The notes beneath the pieces were generated by a model. It had not been told where the DNA came from. It saw only the letters and a list, made by a program, of their open reading frames with translations, and ran no database searches. DNA of 64,000 nt from JBBDXS01 sp040902195 (GTDB taxonomy: Bacteria; Chloroflexota; Dehalococcoidia; DSTF01; RBG-16-68-14), in assembly GCA_040902195.1 (NCBI GenBank), contig JBBDXS010000012.1:1-64000 (forward strand). The letters are read 5' to 3'. The position numbers and the translations under genes were made by a program. Of this stretch, positions 51,782 through 61,127 are shown one piece after another. Position 1 is the first letter of the stretch. Each line of letters starts with the position of its first letter.

Positions 51782-52897
51782 ATGGCGACAACGAAACCTG
51801 ACTATTACGACGTGCTGGGCATCCCCAGGAGCGCCTCTCAAGAAGAGGTGAAGAAGGCGTTCCGCAAGCTGGCGATGCAGCACCACCCCGACCGCAATCC
51901 GAGCGACGACGCCCACGAGACGTTCAAGGAGATCAACGAGGCGTACGAGATCCTCGGAGACGCAGAGCGGCGCTCGATGTACGACCGCTTCGGCCACGCC
52001 GGGACGGAATCGCCGTTCGGCCGCGGGTTCGAGGGCTTCAACTTCGGCGGCTTCGGAGACATCTTCGACGCGTTCTTCGGCGGCGCGACCTCCGGCCGCC
52101 GCGGGCCTCGTAAGGGCGCCGACTTGCGCCAGCGCATGACGCTGACGTTCGAAGAGGCCGCCTTCGGCACCGAGAAGACAACCGAGGTCCCGAGCATCGA
52201 GCTGTGCGAGCGCTGCAAGGGCGTGCGCGCCGAGCCCGGCACCGAGCCCGAACGCTGCTCGAACTGCGACGGCACAGGCGAGCTGCGCCGCGTACAGTCG
52301 AGCGTCTTCGGACAGTTCGTCAACGTGGCGATGTGCGATCGCTGTCGCGGCGAGGGACGCGTTGTGCCGCATCCGTGCAAGGCCTGCCGCGGCGCCGGGT
52401 TCGAGAGGCGGACGCGCAAGCTTCAGGTGCGGTTCCCACCCGGCATTGATGACCAGTCGCAGATGCGCCTCGCGGGCGAGGGCGAGGTCGGCGCGCACGG
52501 CGGGCCTCGCGGACATCTCTACATCCTGATCGAGGTCAAGCCGCACAAGCTCTTCCAGCGTGACGGCGACGACCTGGTCTACAACCTGGAGCTGAACTTC
52601 GCGCAGGCGGCGCTCGGTGCGCAAATCGAGGTGCCGACGCTGGACGGCAACCAGGAGTTGCGCATCCCGCCGGGCACGCAGAGCGGCGAGGTGTTCGTGC
52701 TGCGCAACGAGGGAGTGCCGCACCTCCGCGTGCACGGCCGAGGCGACCTACTCGTGCACGCGCAGGTCGTCACGCCGAAGGACCTGACGCCGGAGCAGAA
52801 GCGCCTGATCGGCGAGCTTGCGGACTCGCTGGGGACGCCCGAGCCGGGCGACGACGATAAGGGCATCCTCGGCCGGATCAAAGACGCCCTCGGCTAA
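51782..52897 (+). CDS. dnaJ: Chaperone DnaJ (type I)
   Basis: Hsp70 co-chaperone, 371 aa. J domain with HPD in QHHPDRNPSDD, a short Gly/Phe region (FGRGFEGFNFGGFG), then a zinc finger with four C-x-x-C units. The first is degenerate (CERCKGVR) and the others are CSNCDGTG, CDRCRGEG, CKACRGAG. Substrate-binding barrels and a dimerisation tail follow. No dnaK or grpE is adjacent; prmA follows 3 bases after the stop. Confidence 0.94.
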   Translation: MATTKPDYYDVLGIPRSASQEEVKKAFRKLAMQHHPDRNPSDDAHETFKEINEAYEILGDAERRSMYDRFGHAGTESPFGRGFEGFNFGGFGDIFDAFFGGATSGRRGPRKGADLRQRMTLTFEEAAFGTEKTTEVPSIELCERCKGVRAEPGTEPERCSNCDGTGELRRVQSSVFGQFVNVAMCDRCRGEGRVVPHPCKACRGAGFERRTRKLQVRFPPGIDDQSQMRLAGEGEVGAHGGPRGHLYILIEVKPHKLFQRDGDDLVYNLELNFAQAALGAQIEVPTLDGNQELRIPPGTQSGEVFVLRNEGVPHLRVHGRGDLLVHAQVVTPKDLTPEQKRLIGELADSLGTPEPGDDDKGILGRIKDALG

Positions 52898-52900
52898 CCC

Positions 52901-53857
52901 ATGGACTACCTGGAGCTGACGGTCTCCGTCCGGCCCGAGACGGCGGAGGCGATAGCCGATGTTGTCCGCCGCTATGCGCCCAACGGCGTGAGCATCGAGC
53001 CGCCGTTCGAGGCGCTGGACGAAGAAGGCGGCGTCGCGTTCGACACCGAGGCGCCGCTGACGCTGCGCGCGTGGCTGACGACGGACAAGGCCGGCAAGGC
53101 GGCCCTCGCGGCGCTGCGAGGCGACCTGCATGAGCGCGAGGGCATTGTCATGCCGCTGCGCGCCCGGACCGTCAGCGACGACTCGTGGAAGGACGCCTGG
53201 AAGCGCCACTTCCCCGTGACGCGCATAGGCAGGCGGATCGTGATCAAACCGTCGTGGCGAACGCACAGGCGCCGCAAGGACGACGTGGTAATCGAGCTCG
53301 ACCCCGGGCTCGCGTTCGGCACGGGCCAGCACGCGACGACGCGCCTCTGTCTCGGGGCGCTGGAGGAGCACGTGCGGCCTGGCGCGAAGGTGCTCGACGT
53401 TGGCAGCGGCTCCGGGATCCTGAGCGTCGCGGCGGCGCTGCTCGGCGCGACGCAGGTCGACGCGCTGGACATCGATCCGGCGGCCGTGCGCGCGACGAAG
53501 GGGAACGCGGCGCGCAACGACGTCGTCGTGCGCGCGCGCCAGGGCTCGCTAGGCGAGGACTGGCCGTTTCGCGAAGGAGCAGACGGGCGCTACGACGTTG
53601 TCCTCGCGAACATCTCGGCGCGCGTTGTGAAGGAGCTGGCGGGGCCCATCGTGGCCGCGCTTGCGCCGGGCGGCGTAGCGATCGTGAGCGGTGTGATCGA
53701 GGAGCAGGAGGTTGCGTGCCGCGACGCTCTCGAGTCGGCGATAGCATCCGTCAGGCTAACGCCTGACCCTCGCGTGGCGGCAAAGCGCGAGGAGGGCTGG
53801 GTGCGGCTGGTGGTGAGGCTAGTACGCAACGGTGGCGACGGGGCCGGACAGACCTGA
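52901..53857 (+). CDS. prmA: Ribosomal protein L11 methyltransferase
   Basis: Trimethylates L11. 318 aa. Substrate domain at the N-terminus, DPGLAFGTGQHATT near 128-141 (family signature), SAM motif VLDVGSGSGILSVAAALLGA near 163-182, and the catalytic-loop ANISARVV near 230. The stop codon lies inside a dispersed hairpin repeat, so the final GAGQT residues derive from it. The dnaJ-prmA pairing is frequent. Confidence 0.93.
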   Translation: MDYLELTVSVRPETAEAIADVVRRYAPNGVSIEPPFEALDEEGGVAFDTEAPLTLRAWLTTDKAGKAALAALRGDLHEREGIVMPLRARTVSDDSWKDAWKRHFPVTRIGRRIVIKPSWRTHRRRKDDVVIELDPGLAFGTGQHATTRLCLGALEEHVRPGAKVLDVGSGSGILSVAAALLGATQVDALDIDPAAVRATKGNAARNDVVVRARQGSLGEDWPFREGADGRYDVVLANISARVVKELAGPIVAALAPGGVAIVSGVIEEQEVACRDALESAIASVRLTPDPRVAAKREEGWVRLVVRLVRNGGDGAGQT

Positions 53858-53873
53858 ACGTCTGTCACTACTA
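53838..53873. repeat. GTAGGG-type hairpin over the prmA stop
   Basis: GGACAGACCTGA then ACGTCTGTC, the same word as at 1623 and 16610 but with mismatches. It includes the prmA TGA. Confidence 0.6.
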
Positions 53874-53890
53874 CGTCTTCCCAGCAGGCG

Positions 53891-54847
53891 CTAGGGGCCG
53901 ATCTCTTCGTAGGTCCAGAGGACGGGGTCGACGTTGACGCCGTTCACGACGATCTCCCAGTGCAGATGCGGGCCGGTGGCGAGACCCGTTGCGCCGACCT
54001 TCCCCACGAGATCGCCCTTTGCGACGGTCTGACCAACCGCAACGCTCATCTCCAGCAAGTGGTGGTAGGAGCTAAAGACGCCGCCGCCGTGATCGACGAT
54101 GACGCTGTTGCCGCGGATAGGCAGCGGCCCCGCGAACGCGACGCGGCCGGAGTTCGATGCAGCGACGGGCGCGCCTTCGTCCGCCGCGAAGTCGGTGCCG
54201 TGATGGAAGCCGCTTACGGGCGCGCCGTTATAGCTGCGTCCGATGCCATAGGGGCTGCTAATCCGCGCCGCCGATGGCAGCGCGAACGGGCCCGACCAGA
54301 GCCGCTCCGGCGTGAATATCGCGTAGACCCGCTCGCGTGTCGCGGCCTCCTGCTGCGAGAGAGTGGGGTCGAGCAGCGCAGACTCGTCCGGCGCGAGGTA
54401 GATGGTCTCGACGGGGTAGCCGGCGGGATCGATAACGAACAGAGCGTCCAGCGTGGCGACACTGCTCCCGGCGCTGTCTCGCAGCGACACGCTGAGCGTG
54501 TATGAGCCAATCGCATGGTCGGCGGCGACGCCGATGACGCCCCAGAAGCCACCGTCCCGGGGCAGGAGATCGTGCGAGACGCCCTCGAGGGTGGCGACGG
54601 CGGACGCGGCCACGCCCCAGACGCGCACGACGGCGTAGGCGCCCTGGTTGAGCTCGAAGGAGGCCGTCTGGAACTCCGGCCTGGGCGTCGGCGAAGGCGA
54701 CGGCGTGGCGGTGGGAGTCGAGGTCGGCGTGGACGTTGGCGTGGGCGTGGCGTTCTCGCCGCCGCCGATCACGCCGCAGCCGCCGGCGAGCGACGCCCAG
54801 AAGGCGAGCAGAACGAGTAGAGAAGCCAGGGTGGCGAGCAGTCGCAT
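53891..54847 (-). CDS. M23 (LytM) peptidase lipoprotein with Pro-Thr linker
   Basis: 318 aa. Signal peptide with lipobox-like LAGGC (Cys24), a Thr/Pro/Ser linker at about 33-60, a beta-rich middle domain, then a complete M23 zinc peptidase: FHHGTDFA and GPHLHWEI supply the metal His/Asp residues. It is probably an envelope lipoprotein cutting peptidoglycan cross-links. The ATG at 54847 starts the signal peptide. Same plan as the L,D-transpeptidase at 11119. Confidence 0.9.
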   Translation of the reverse strand: MRLLATLASLLVLLAFWASLAGGCGVIGGGENATPTPTSTPTSTPTATPSPSPTPRPEFQTASFELNQGAYAVVRVWGVAASAVATLEGVSHDLLPRDGGFWGVIGVAADHAIGSYTLSVSLRDSAGSSVATLDALFVIDPAGYPVETIYLAPDESALLDPTLSQQEAATRERVYAIFTPERLWSGPFALPSAARISSPYGIGRSYNGAPVSGFHHGTDFAADEGAPVAASNSGRVAFAGPLPIRGNSVIVDHGGGVFSSYHHLLEMSVAVGQTVAKGDLVGKVGATGLATGPHLHWEIVVNGVNVDPVLWTYEEIGP

Positions 54848-54859
54848 GGGCGCTGGCAC

Positions 54860-54865
54860 ATTGTA
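54860..54865 (-). promoter_or_regulatory. -10 element of the M23 gene
   Basis: Minus-strand TACAAT, 12 bases before the ATG and without a Shine-Dalgarno between, so the leader would be about 6 bases. Confidence 0.5.
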
Positions 54866-54912
54866 AACGGCGCAGCGCAGCCGCGCCCAATTCGCCACCC
54901 ATATGACACCGC

Positions 54913-54934
54913 GGGCAGGCCTGAAGGCCTTGCA
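54913..54934. repeat. GTAGGG-family-like hairpin
   Basis: GGGCAGGCCT, GA, AGGCCTTGC form an imperfect hairpin in the divergent spacer between the M23 and moxR genes. Confidence 0.5.
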
Positions 54935-54973
54935 GCTACGGCACACGAGGCCGTCGACGCGGCGAACAACTTG

Positions 54974-54979
54974 CTATAC
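54974..54979 (+). promoter_or_regulatory. -10 element of the moxR operon
   Basis: TATACT 76 bases before the moxR start. No clear -35. Confidence 0.45.
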
Positions 54980-55055
54980 TGGCGGGCCGGCGGCGGTGCT
55001 TTCTTTCGCTCGCGCACGTATGCCGCGCCGTGCTGTCTCCTGATGGAGGTACCCG

Positions 55056-56018
<963 letters not shown>

Positions 56019-56033
56019 AATCGAGGGCGCATC

Positions 56034-57293
56034 TTGCGCAGGCTCCGACGCCTGTTCCGCTTGCTGTTCGTGCGACACCGCTCGTTGACGGTGTTCACAC
56101 TCCTTTTCTTCACGACGATCACCGTCGCCTACGCGAGCGGCTTCTGGCTGGCGGCGCGTCTGGCGAACGTCATCCTGCTCACGATCCCGCTCGCGTGGGT
56201 CTGGGCGCGTTACAACCTGAGCGGCCTCGAGGTCGACGTCGAGCGGCCGGAGGAACGGCTGCAGGAGGGCGGCGACTTCGAGGAGCGGATCTCTGTCACG
56301 AACAAGAGCTGGTTCACGAAGCTCTGGCTCGAAGTCGAGGACCTGTGGGAGCTGCCCGGCCGCCAGCCGCGGCGCGTGATCAGCCTGCCGCCGCGCTCGA
56401 CGCGCTCGTGGCGGACGGTATCGACGTGTTCGAGGCGCGGTCTGTATAACGTCGGGCCGGTGCAGGTGACGACGGGCGATCTGTTCGGCCTCTTCCGCCG
56501 GTCGAAGACGTTCGGCCGTCCTCACACGATCCTTGTGTATCCACGCGCGCACGAGCTGACGAACGTCGTCGTGCCGCCGGCGATGCTGCCCGGCGAGGGG
56601 CGCTTTCGCCGGCCCACCCAGCAGATCACGCCCAACGCGGCGACGCTGCGCGAGTACCAACCCGGCGACAGCCTGAATCGTTTCCACTGGCCGAGCACCG
56701 CGCGCACAGGACGGCTGATGGTGAAGCTCTTCGAGCTGGACCCGGCGAGCGATCTCTGGATCGTCCTCGATCTCGAGGGCAAGGTGCAGGTTGGCGAGGG
56801 CGACGACGGCACCGAGGAGCACGCCGTGCGCATCGCGGCCTCGGTCGCGCGCTACTTCTTGCTGGCGAACCGGAGCGTGGGCTTCATCGCGTTCGGGAAG
56901 CAGTTCCACCTCGAGGAGCCGGAGCGCGGCCTCTCGCAGTACACGCGCATTCTCGAGGCGCTGGCGCTGGCGCGCGCGACCGGCGACGTGCCGCTCGCGG
57001 ACTTGCTGAGCCACGAAGGGCGTCGCTTCGGGCGGCATACCACCATCGTGGTGATTACGCCATCGACGGACGAGTCGTGGGTGGCGAGCATGCAGACGCT
57101 CGCGGGCCAGGGCGCGAAGCGGTCGGCCATCGTGCTGGAGCCGCGCACGTTCGGCGGCGACGAGAGCGCACTGCTCGTGTTCACGGCGCTCGCCGCCGCC
57201 GACGTGCATACCTACCTGGTCAAGCGCAGCGACGACCTGAACGTCGCGCTCGGTGCGAGCGCGGAAGCCGTCGCGGGCGGAGGCGGTGCATGA
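56034..57293 (+). CDS. DUF58 protein
   Basis: 419 aa. Two N-terminal membrane segments (about 15-60), then the DUF58 core EYQPGDSLNRFHWPSTARTGRLMVKLFE near 203-230 and a vWA-like fold after it. TTG start with GAGGG 6 bases before. Partner of MoxR by standard gene order. Its stop overlaps the orphan gene's ATG (ATGA) within a 17-base near-repeat that recurs at the orphan gene's end. Confidence 0.88.
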   Translation: MRRLRRLFRLLFVRHRSLTVFTLLFFTTITVAYASGFWLAARLANVILLTIPLAWVWARYNLSGLEVDVERPEERLQEGGDFEERISVTNKSWFTKLWLEVEDLWELPGRQPRRVISLPPRSTRSWRTVSTCSRRGLYNVGPVQVTTGDLFGLFRRSKTFGRPHTILVYPRAHELTNVVVPPAMLPGEGRFRRPTQQITPNAATLREYQPGDSLNRFHWPSTARTGRLMVKLFELDPASDLWIVLDLEGKVQVGEGDDGTEEHAVRIAASVARYFLLANRSVGFIAFGKQFHLEEPERGLSQYTRILEALALARATGDVPLADLLSHEGRRFGRHTTIVVITPSTDESWVASMQTLAGQGAKRSAIVLEPRTFGGDESALLVFTALAAADVHTYLVKRSDDLNVALGASAEAVAGGGGA

Positions 57294-57916
57294 CGGAGAC
57301 CCTGCTTGCCCTTTACATACGACCAATCATTGAGCGCAAGCGCTTCGTTCAGTTCGAAACAAGGGGCGTTCAATGCTGGCCAGACTTCTTAAATGATCGC
57401 GGTGAGCCGTACGGCCCTGGTGATTGGCAAGATGTGAGCAACGTCCCGATCATTCAGCTCGGCTCGCCCGATCGGCCCTGCGCCCACATGTTGGACCGCC
57501 TATCAGAGCACGGCGACCACGTTCCTGAATGGCGGACTGACGTTGACACAACGCACCCACGCCACTTTGGAGCGCTCTTCGCCTATTCGAATGGTCTGGT
57601 GAACCAATTTCTTGCCGTGCTGAATCCGAAGAGTGCGATTACCAAAGTGATGGACACGGGCGCTCCCCTGACAGGCAACGTCCCGTTCACGGTGGGACTA
57701 GAGGATCTGGGAAACCTAGCCTACATGGCAGCGGGAGTCGCTCTTGATTCGGGACGCGCAATAATCGTGTCGACGAGATTCCTAGCTGAACAAGCCCCGG
57801 CATACCTGCCACGACGACGCGCATCCGAATTGCCGGAGTTCTTGGAGCTGGCAGCGAACAATCTTGGACAGCTCCTGAGCGACCCTGGCACGGGGAGCAG
57901 CGGAGGCCGGGCATGA
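57290..57916 (+). CDS. Orphan protein inserted in the moxR-DUF58-transglutaminase operon
   Basis: Not recognised. 208 aa, soluble, no signal peptide or membrane helix; Trp- and His-containing N-terminal half and an amphipathic C-terminal helix (ELPEFLELAANNLGQLLSD). Both ends are ATGA overlaps. Three 60-base lines count 50, 58 and 55% G+C against 70% in a line of the next gene, so its origin is probably foreign. The 17 bases at 57277-57293 and 57900-57916 agree at 15 positions and bracket it. The frame is intact, so it is likely expressed. Confidence 0.75.
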   Translation: MTETLLALYIRPIIERKRFVQFETRGVQCWPDFLNDRGEPYGPGDWQDVSNVPIIQLGSPDRPCAHMLDRLSEHGDHVPEWRTDVDTTHPRHFGALFAYSNGLVNQFLAVLNPKSAITKVMDTGAPLTGNVPFTVGLEDLGNLAYMAAGVALDSGRAIIVSTRFLAEQAPAYLPRRRASELPEFLELAANNLGQLLSDPGTGSSGGRA

Positions 57917-60264
57917 GGCAGGCAAGCTGGAACGAAATCTTTGCGCCGCGCGGCGGGCCGTCGGTCGTCGTCGCGGAGGTACCGCAGGAACCGGTTGGCT
58001 GGCGGCGGCTCTTCTGGTGGGAGGACCTCGTCACGTTCGCAATTGTCGCGGCGATCATGCTCGCCGTCGTAGCGTCGATCCAGCTCGCGGGCTGGGTTGA
58101 CGAGATGCCGCCGCTCGTACCGATCTCGCTGCTCGGACTGCTGATGGGCACGCTGTTCGCGCGCGTACGCTGGCCCGAGGGGTTCATCCACCTAATCGCG
58201 CTACCGATAGGCGCGGCTGGCATTCTGGGGCAGCTCATCGGCATCATGTCCGGCGCGACGCCGTGGGCCCGCTACTGGGAGCTGCACCACCGCATGGGCG
58301 AGTGGTTCCACGCCGCGTTCACCGGCGGCATCAGCAACGACGAGCTGCCGTTCATCCTGCTCGTCGTCTCGCTCTGCTGGCTGGCGTCCTACTGGTGCGC
58401 CTGGGCGGTCTTTCGCTGGCACAACGCGTGGCTGGCGCTGCTGCCCGCGGGCGGCGCGCTTGCGGCGAACTTCGGGCTCCAGACGGCGCAGTTCAGCCTG
58501 TCGTTTCTGGTGTTTCTCTTCGGCGGGGCGCTGCTCCTGACGCGATTGCACCTGCTGGAGCGCTCGAAGAGCTGGCGAACGGAGGAGACGCCCTACCCGC
58601 CCTACCTCAGCCTCTCGGTGATGCACGCGACGTTCTGGCTCGCGCTGGCGCTGCTTGCGGTCGCGTGGCTCATGCCGCGCGCTGACGAATCGACGGCGCT
58701 CGACGGCCTTTGGGACAGCGCGACGGCACCCGTCGAGGCGCGTATGGAGAAGATCAGCCGCCTGTTCGTGTCGGTCGACGCGAAGAAGTCGGTGCGCATC
58801 CACGACTTCCAGGACATCCTCCCCTTCCTGGGCAATGTCGACCTCAGCAACGCGGCCGCGCTCGAGATCCTCGCCGGCAAGCTCGATCAGCAGGGCTACC
58901 TGCGCGCGCAGTCCTACGCGATTTATACGCCGGAAGGCTGGCGACTGGGCGATTACAACGCCAGCGAGCTCAGCGGTGAAGGCACAAGCGTGGACCAGGA
59001 CATCGCCGCGCGAGAGGACGTGACGATCCAGGTGATCAACCGCGGCGAGGCCGGCAGCTCGATCTTTACGCTGGGCCAGCCGATCAGCTCGGACGTCAGC
59101 GCGCGCCTGCAGTGGCTAGAGACCCAACAAAACGTCACGGGACTTCAATCGCAGAGCGAGGTCGATACAGGAGGCCGGTACAACTCGACGGGCAGCGTGT
59201 CGGTCGCGACGGAAGAGCAGCTACGGGCGGCCGGGACCAGCTACCCGTACTGGGTCAGGCAGCGATATCTTCAGCTCCCGGCCAAGTTCCCGGAGCGCAT
59301 CCGCAGCCTCGCGAATGGCATCAGTCTTATTTATTGCGTGGCCCCGCAATTTTATCCGACGTGTGAGAGCGAGACACCTACGCCGTATGACGAGGCAGTC
59401 GCGATCCAGGACTACCTGCGCGAGTTCCCCTACGACATTACCGTGCCCGACCCGCCGCGCGGCGCCGACGCGATGGAGTACTTCCTGTTCGACGCGAAGC
59501 GGGGCTACTTCGACTTCCACGCCTCCGCCATGGTCGTGATGCTGCGCTCGCTCGGCGTGCCCGCGCGACTGGCTGTCGGCTACGTGATCGATCCGCCGGC
59601 GGAAGACGGCGAGGTCTTCCGCTACCAGATCACCGAGCAGAACGCGTACGCCTGGCCGGAGGTGTACTTCCCGGGGCTGGGCTGGGTGGAGTTCAACCCG
59701 ACGCCGGACCGGCCGGCTATCGAACGGCCGGGCGGTACCGGATTCGGCACGGGCGTCGACGGTGGAGTAGACCCCTCGGTCGCGCCGGACCTTGGCTTCG
59801 GCGGGCTCGGCGGGCTTTTCCCGACGCCCGAAGAGACCGGCCCGGACGTCTCTGTCGCGCCCGCCGGGTCATCCGGCAACACGATGCGCTTCGTGCTGTT
59901 CGGATTGCTGGGCGGGCTCACGACCCTCGCAGTCGTCGCGACAGGCGGCGCCGGTTACGCGTGGCGACGTGGCCTCAGCCGCCTCGAGCCGCCGGCGCGC
60001 CTCTGGGAACAAACGATCCGTTTGGCAAGCTGGACGCGGCTGCCCGCGCTGGAGAGCCTCACGCCGCGCGAGTATGCGCGCGTGCTACACGCCGAGGCCG
60101 GCGCGGACGGCGTCGAGGCTCTCGCGGAGGCCTACGTGCGGCATCGATTCGGCGGCGCGCGGGCCGGCGAAGCGGAGGCTCAGCGGCTCGAGCTGACGTG
60201 GCGGTCGGTGCGTAACGTGATGTTGCGGCGCCTTTGGCCGCTCGGAAGGCGCGGGGCCGGCTAG
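57913..60264 (+). CDS. Transglutaminase-like membrane protein lacking the catalytic triad
   Basis: 783 aa: N-terminal DUF3488-like membrane part (about seven segments to residue 260), outside transglutaminase core, one more helix near 660, and a C-terminal DUF4129-like tail. The core aligns clearly (RGYFDFHASAMVVMLRSLG, then AWPEVYFPGLGWVEFNPTP), but the positions of catalytic Cys, His and Asp are Phe533, Tyr579 and Asn595. It should be an inactive scaffold. ATG overlaps the orphan gene by 4 bases; the stop shares CTAG with the convergent gene. Confidence 0.88.
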   Translation: MRQASWNEIFAPRGGPSVVVAEVPQEPVGWRRLFWWEDLVTFAIVAAIMLAVVASIQLAGWVDEMPPLVPISLLGLLMGTLFARVRWPEGFIHLIALPIGAAGILGQLIGIMSGATPWARYWELHHRMGEWFHAAFTGGISNDELPFILLVVSLCWLASYWCAWAVFRWHNAWLALLPAGGALAANFGLQTAQFSLSFLVFLFGGALLLTRLHLLERSKSWRTEETPYPPYLSLSVMHATFWLALALLAVAWLMPRADESTALDGLWDSATAPVEARMEKISRLFVSVDAKKSVRIHDFQDILPFLGNVDLSNAAALEILAGKLDQQGYLRAQSYAIYTPEGWRLGDYNASELSGEGTSVDQDIAAREDVTIQVINRGEAGSSIFTLGQPISSDVSARLQWLETQQNVTGLQSQSEVDTGGRYNSTGSVSVATEEQLRAAGTSYPYWVRQRYLQLPAKFPERIRSLANGISLIYCVAPQFYPTCESETPTPYDEAVAIQDYLREFPYDITVPDPPRGADAMEYFLFDAKRGYFDFHASAMVVMLRSLGVPARLAVGYVIDPPAEDGEVFRYQITEQNAYAWPEVYFPGLGWVEFNPTPDRPAIERPGGTGFGTGVDGGVDPSVAPDLGFGGLGGLFPTPEETGPDVSVAPAGSSGNTMRFVLFGLLGGLTTLAVVATGGAGYAWRRGLSRLEPPARLWEQTIRLASWTRLPALESLTPREYARVLHAEAGADGVEALAEAYVRHRFGGARAGEAEAQRLELTWRSVRNVMLRRLWPLGRRGAG

Positions 60265-60488
60265 GGCTTCGTTGGCGGCTGCGTGTCGCCGGTGGTAGGC
60301 GGACCTGATGAGCGGTCGCCGTCCCTCTCTTCGCCGTCCTGGGGGATCAGCGGAGGCGGGACGCGGCGCACCGGAACGCGCGTCAGCCACATCGTGAACG
60401 CGCTGAGCGCGACGAAGCCGGCCATCACGAGAATTGCCCAGACCCAGGCCGGGACGGCGGACAGCACGGGGACTGCGATCGCGAGCAT
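60261..60488 (-). CDS. Small single-pass membrane protein
   Basis: Not recognised. 75 aa: one membrane helix (about 12-36), then a basic stretch (RVPVRRVPP) and a polar tail. It is the last gene of the leftward operon with the hydrolase and thioesterase, 11 bases after the preceding stop. Codon usage fits neighbours. Confidence 0.55.
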   Translation of the reverse strand: MLAIAVPVLSAVPAWVWAILVMAGFVALSAFTMWLTRVPVRRVPPPLIPQDGEERDGDRSSGPPTTGDTQPPTKP

Positions 60489-60499
60489 CGGGCGGCGCG

Positions 60500-60721
60500 C
60501 TACGGGCGTTCGAGCAGCTCGGCGTTCTGCTCCTCACGCCCGGCCGCGGCGAGGAGCTCGTCGCGCGCGGCCGCGTCCTCTTCCTCCGCCGCGAGCGCGC
60601 GGTAGACCGCGGCGCCGGCGCGCTCGAGCGCGGCGAGGAGCGCCCGCTGGTCCTCCGGCGTCTTGCCCTGGAACAGCCCCGCCATCGACCGGACGGCGGC
60701 ATCGATCTCTTGCTTATCCAT
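60500..60721 (-). CDS. Small hypothetical helical protein
   Basis: Not recognised. 73 aa, highly charged and Ala-rich (LAALERAGAAVYRALAAEEED), predicted all-helical. Its ATG at 60721 overlaps the thioesterase 3' end by 8 bases, which supports translation. Confidence 0.55.
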   Translation of the reverse strand: MDKQEIDAAVRSMAGLFQGKTPEDQRALLAALERAGAAVYRALAAEEEDAAARDELLAAAGREEQNAELLERP

Positions 60722-61127
60722 TGCGCGCCTCCAGCACCATCTGCGTTTGTGTGACGAGGGCGACGAGCTTGCCGCTCTCCAGCGATACGTGTGTTTGCCA
60801 GACCATCGTCCGCCGGCCGCGATGAAGCGGCGTGCACACGCCGATAACTTTCGCGTCGGCCGGCGCAGCAGCCAGGAAGTTTGTCTTCGACTCAATCGTC
60901 GTCGTGCCTGCGCCCTCGGGGAGATTGAGCGCGGTACCGAAGCCGCCCAGCGTATCGGCGAGAGCCATGATTGCGCCACCGTGCATAACGCCGGGAACAG
61001 TACAGAGATCGTCGCGCACAGTAAGCTCCGCGACGACGCGTTCCGGCGACGCCTCGGTAAAACGAACGCCGAGCACCTCGGGAAACAAGCCCTTCGTGCG
61101 CTCCTGGAGAGACGCGATGTCCGTCAT
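60714..61127 (-). CDS. PaaI-type hotdog thioesterase
   Basis: 137 aa. CTVPGVMHGGAIMALADTLGG is the hotdog catalytic segment (HGG turn and Asp of the central helix), and ESKTNFLAAAPADAKVIGVC the following sheet. Hydrolyses aromatic or acyl-CoA thioesters; substrate unknown. The ATG at 61127 overlaps the alpha/beta hydrolase stop (ATGA), so the two are made together. Confidence 0.87.
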   Translation of the reverse strand: MTDIASLQERTKGLFPEVLGVRFTEASPERVVAELTVRDDLCTVPGVMHGGAIMALADTLGGFGTALNLPEGAGTTTIESKTNFLAAAPADAKVIGVCTPLHRGRRTMVWQTHVSLESGKLVALVTQTQMVLEARNG

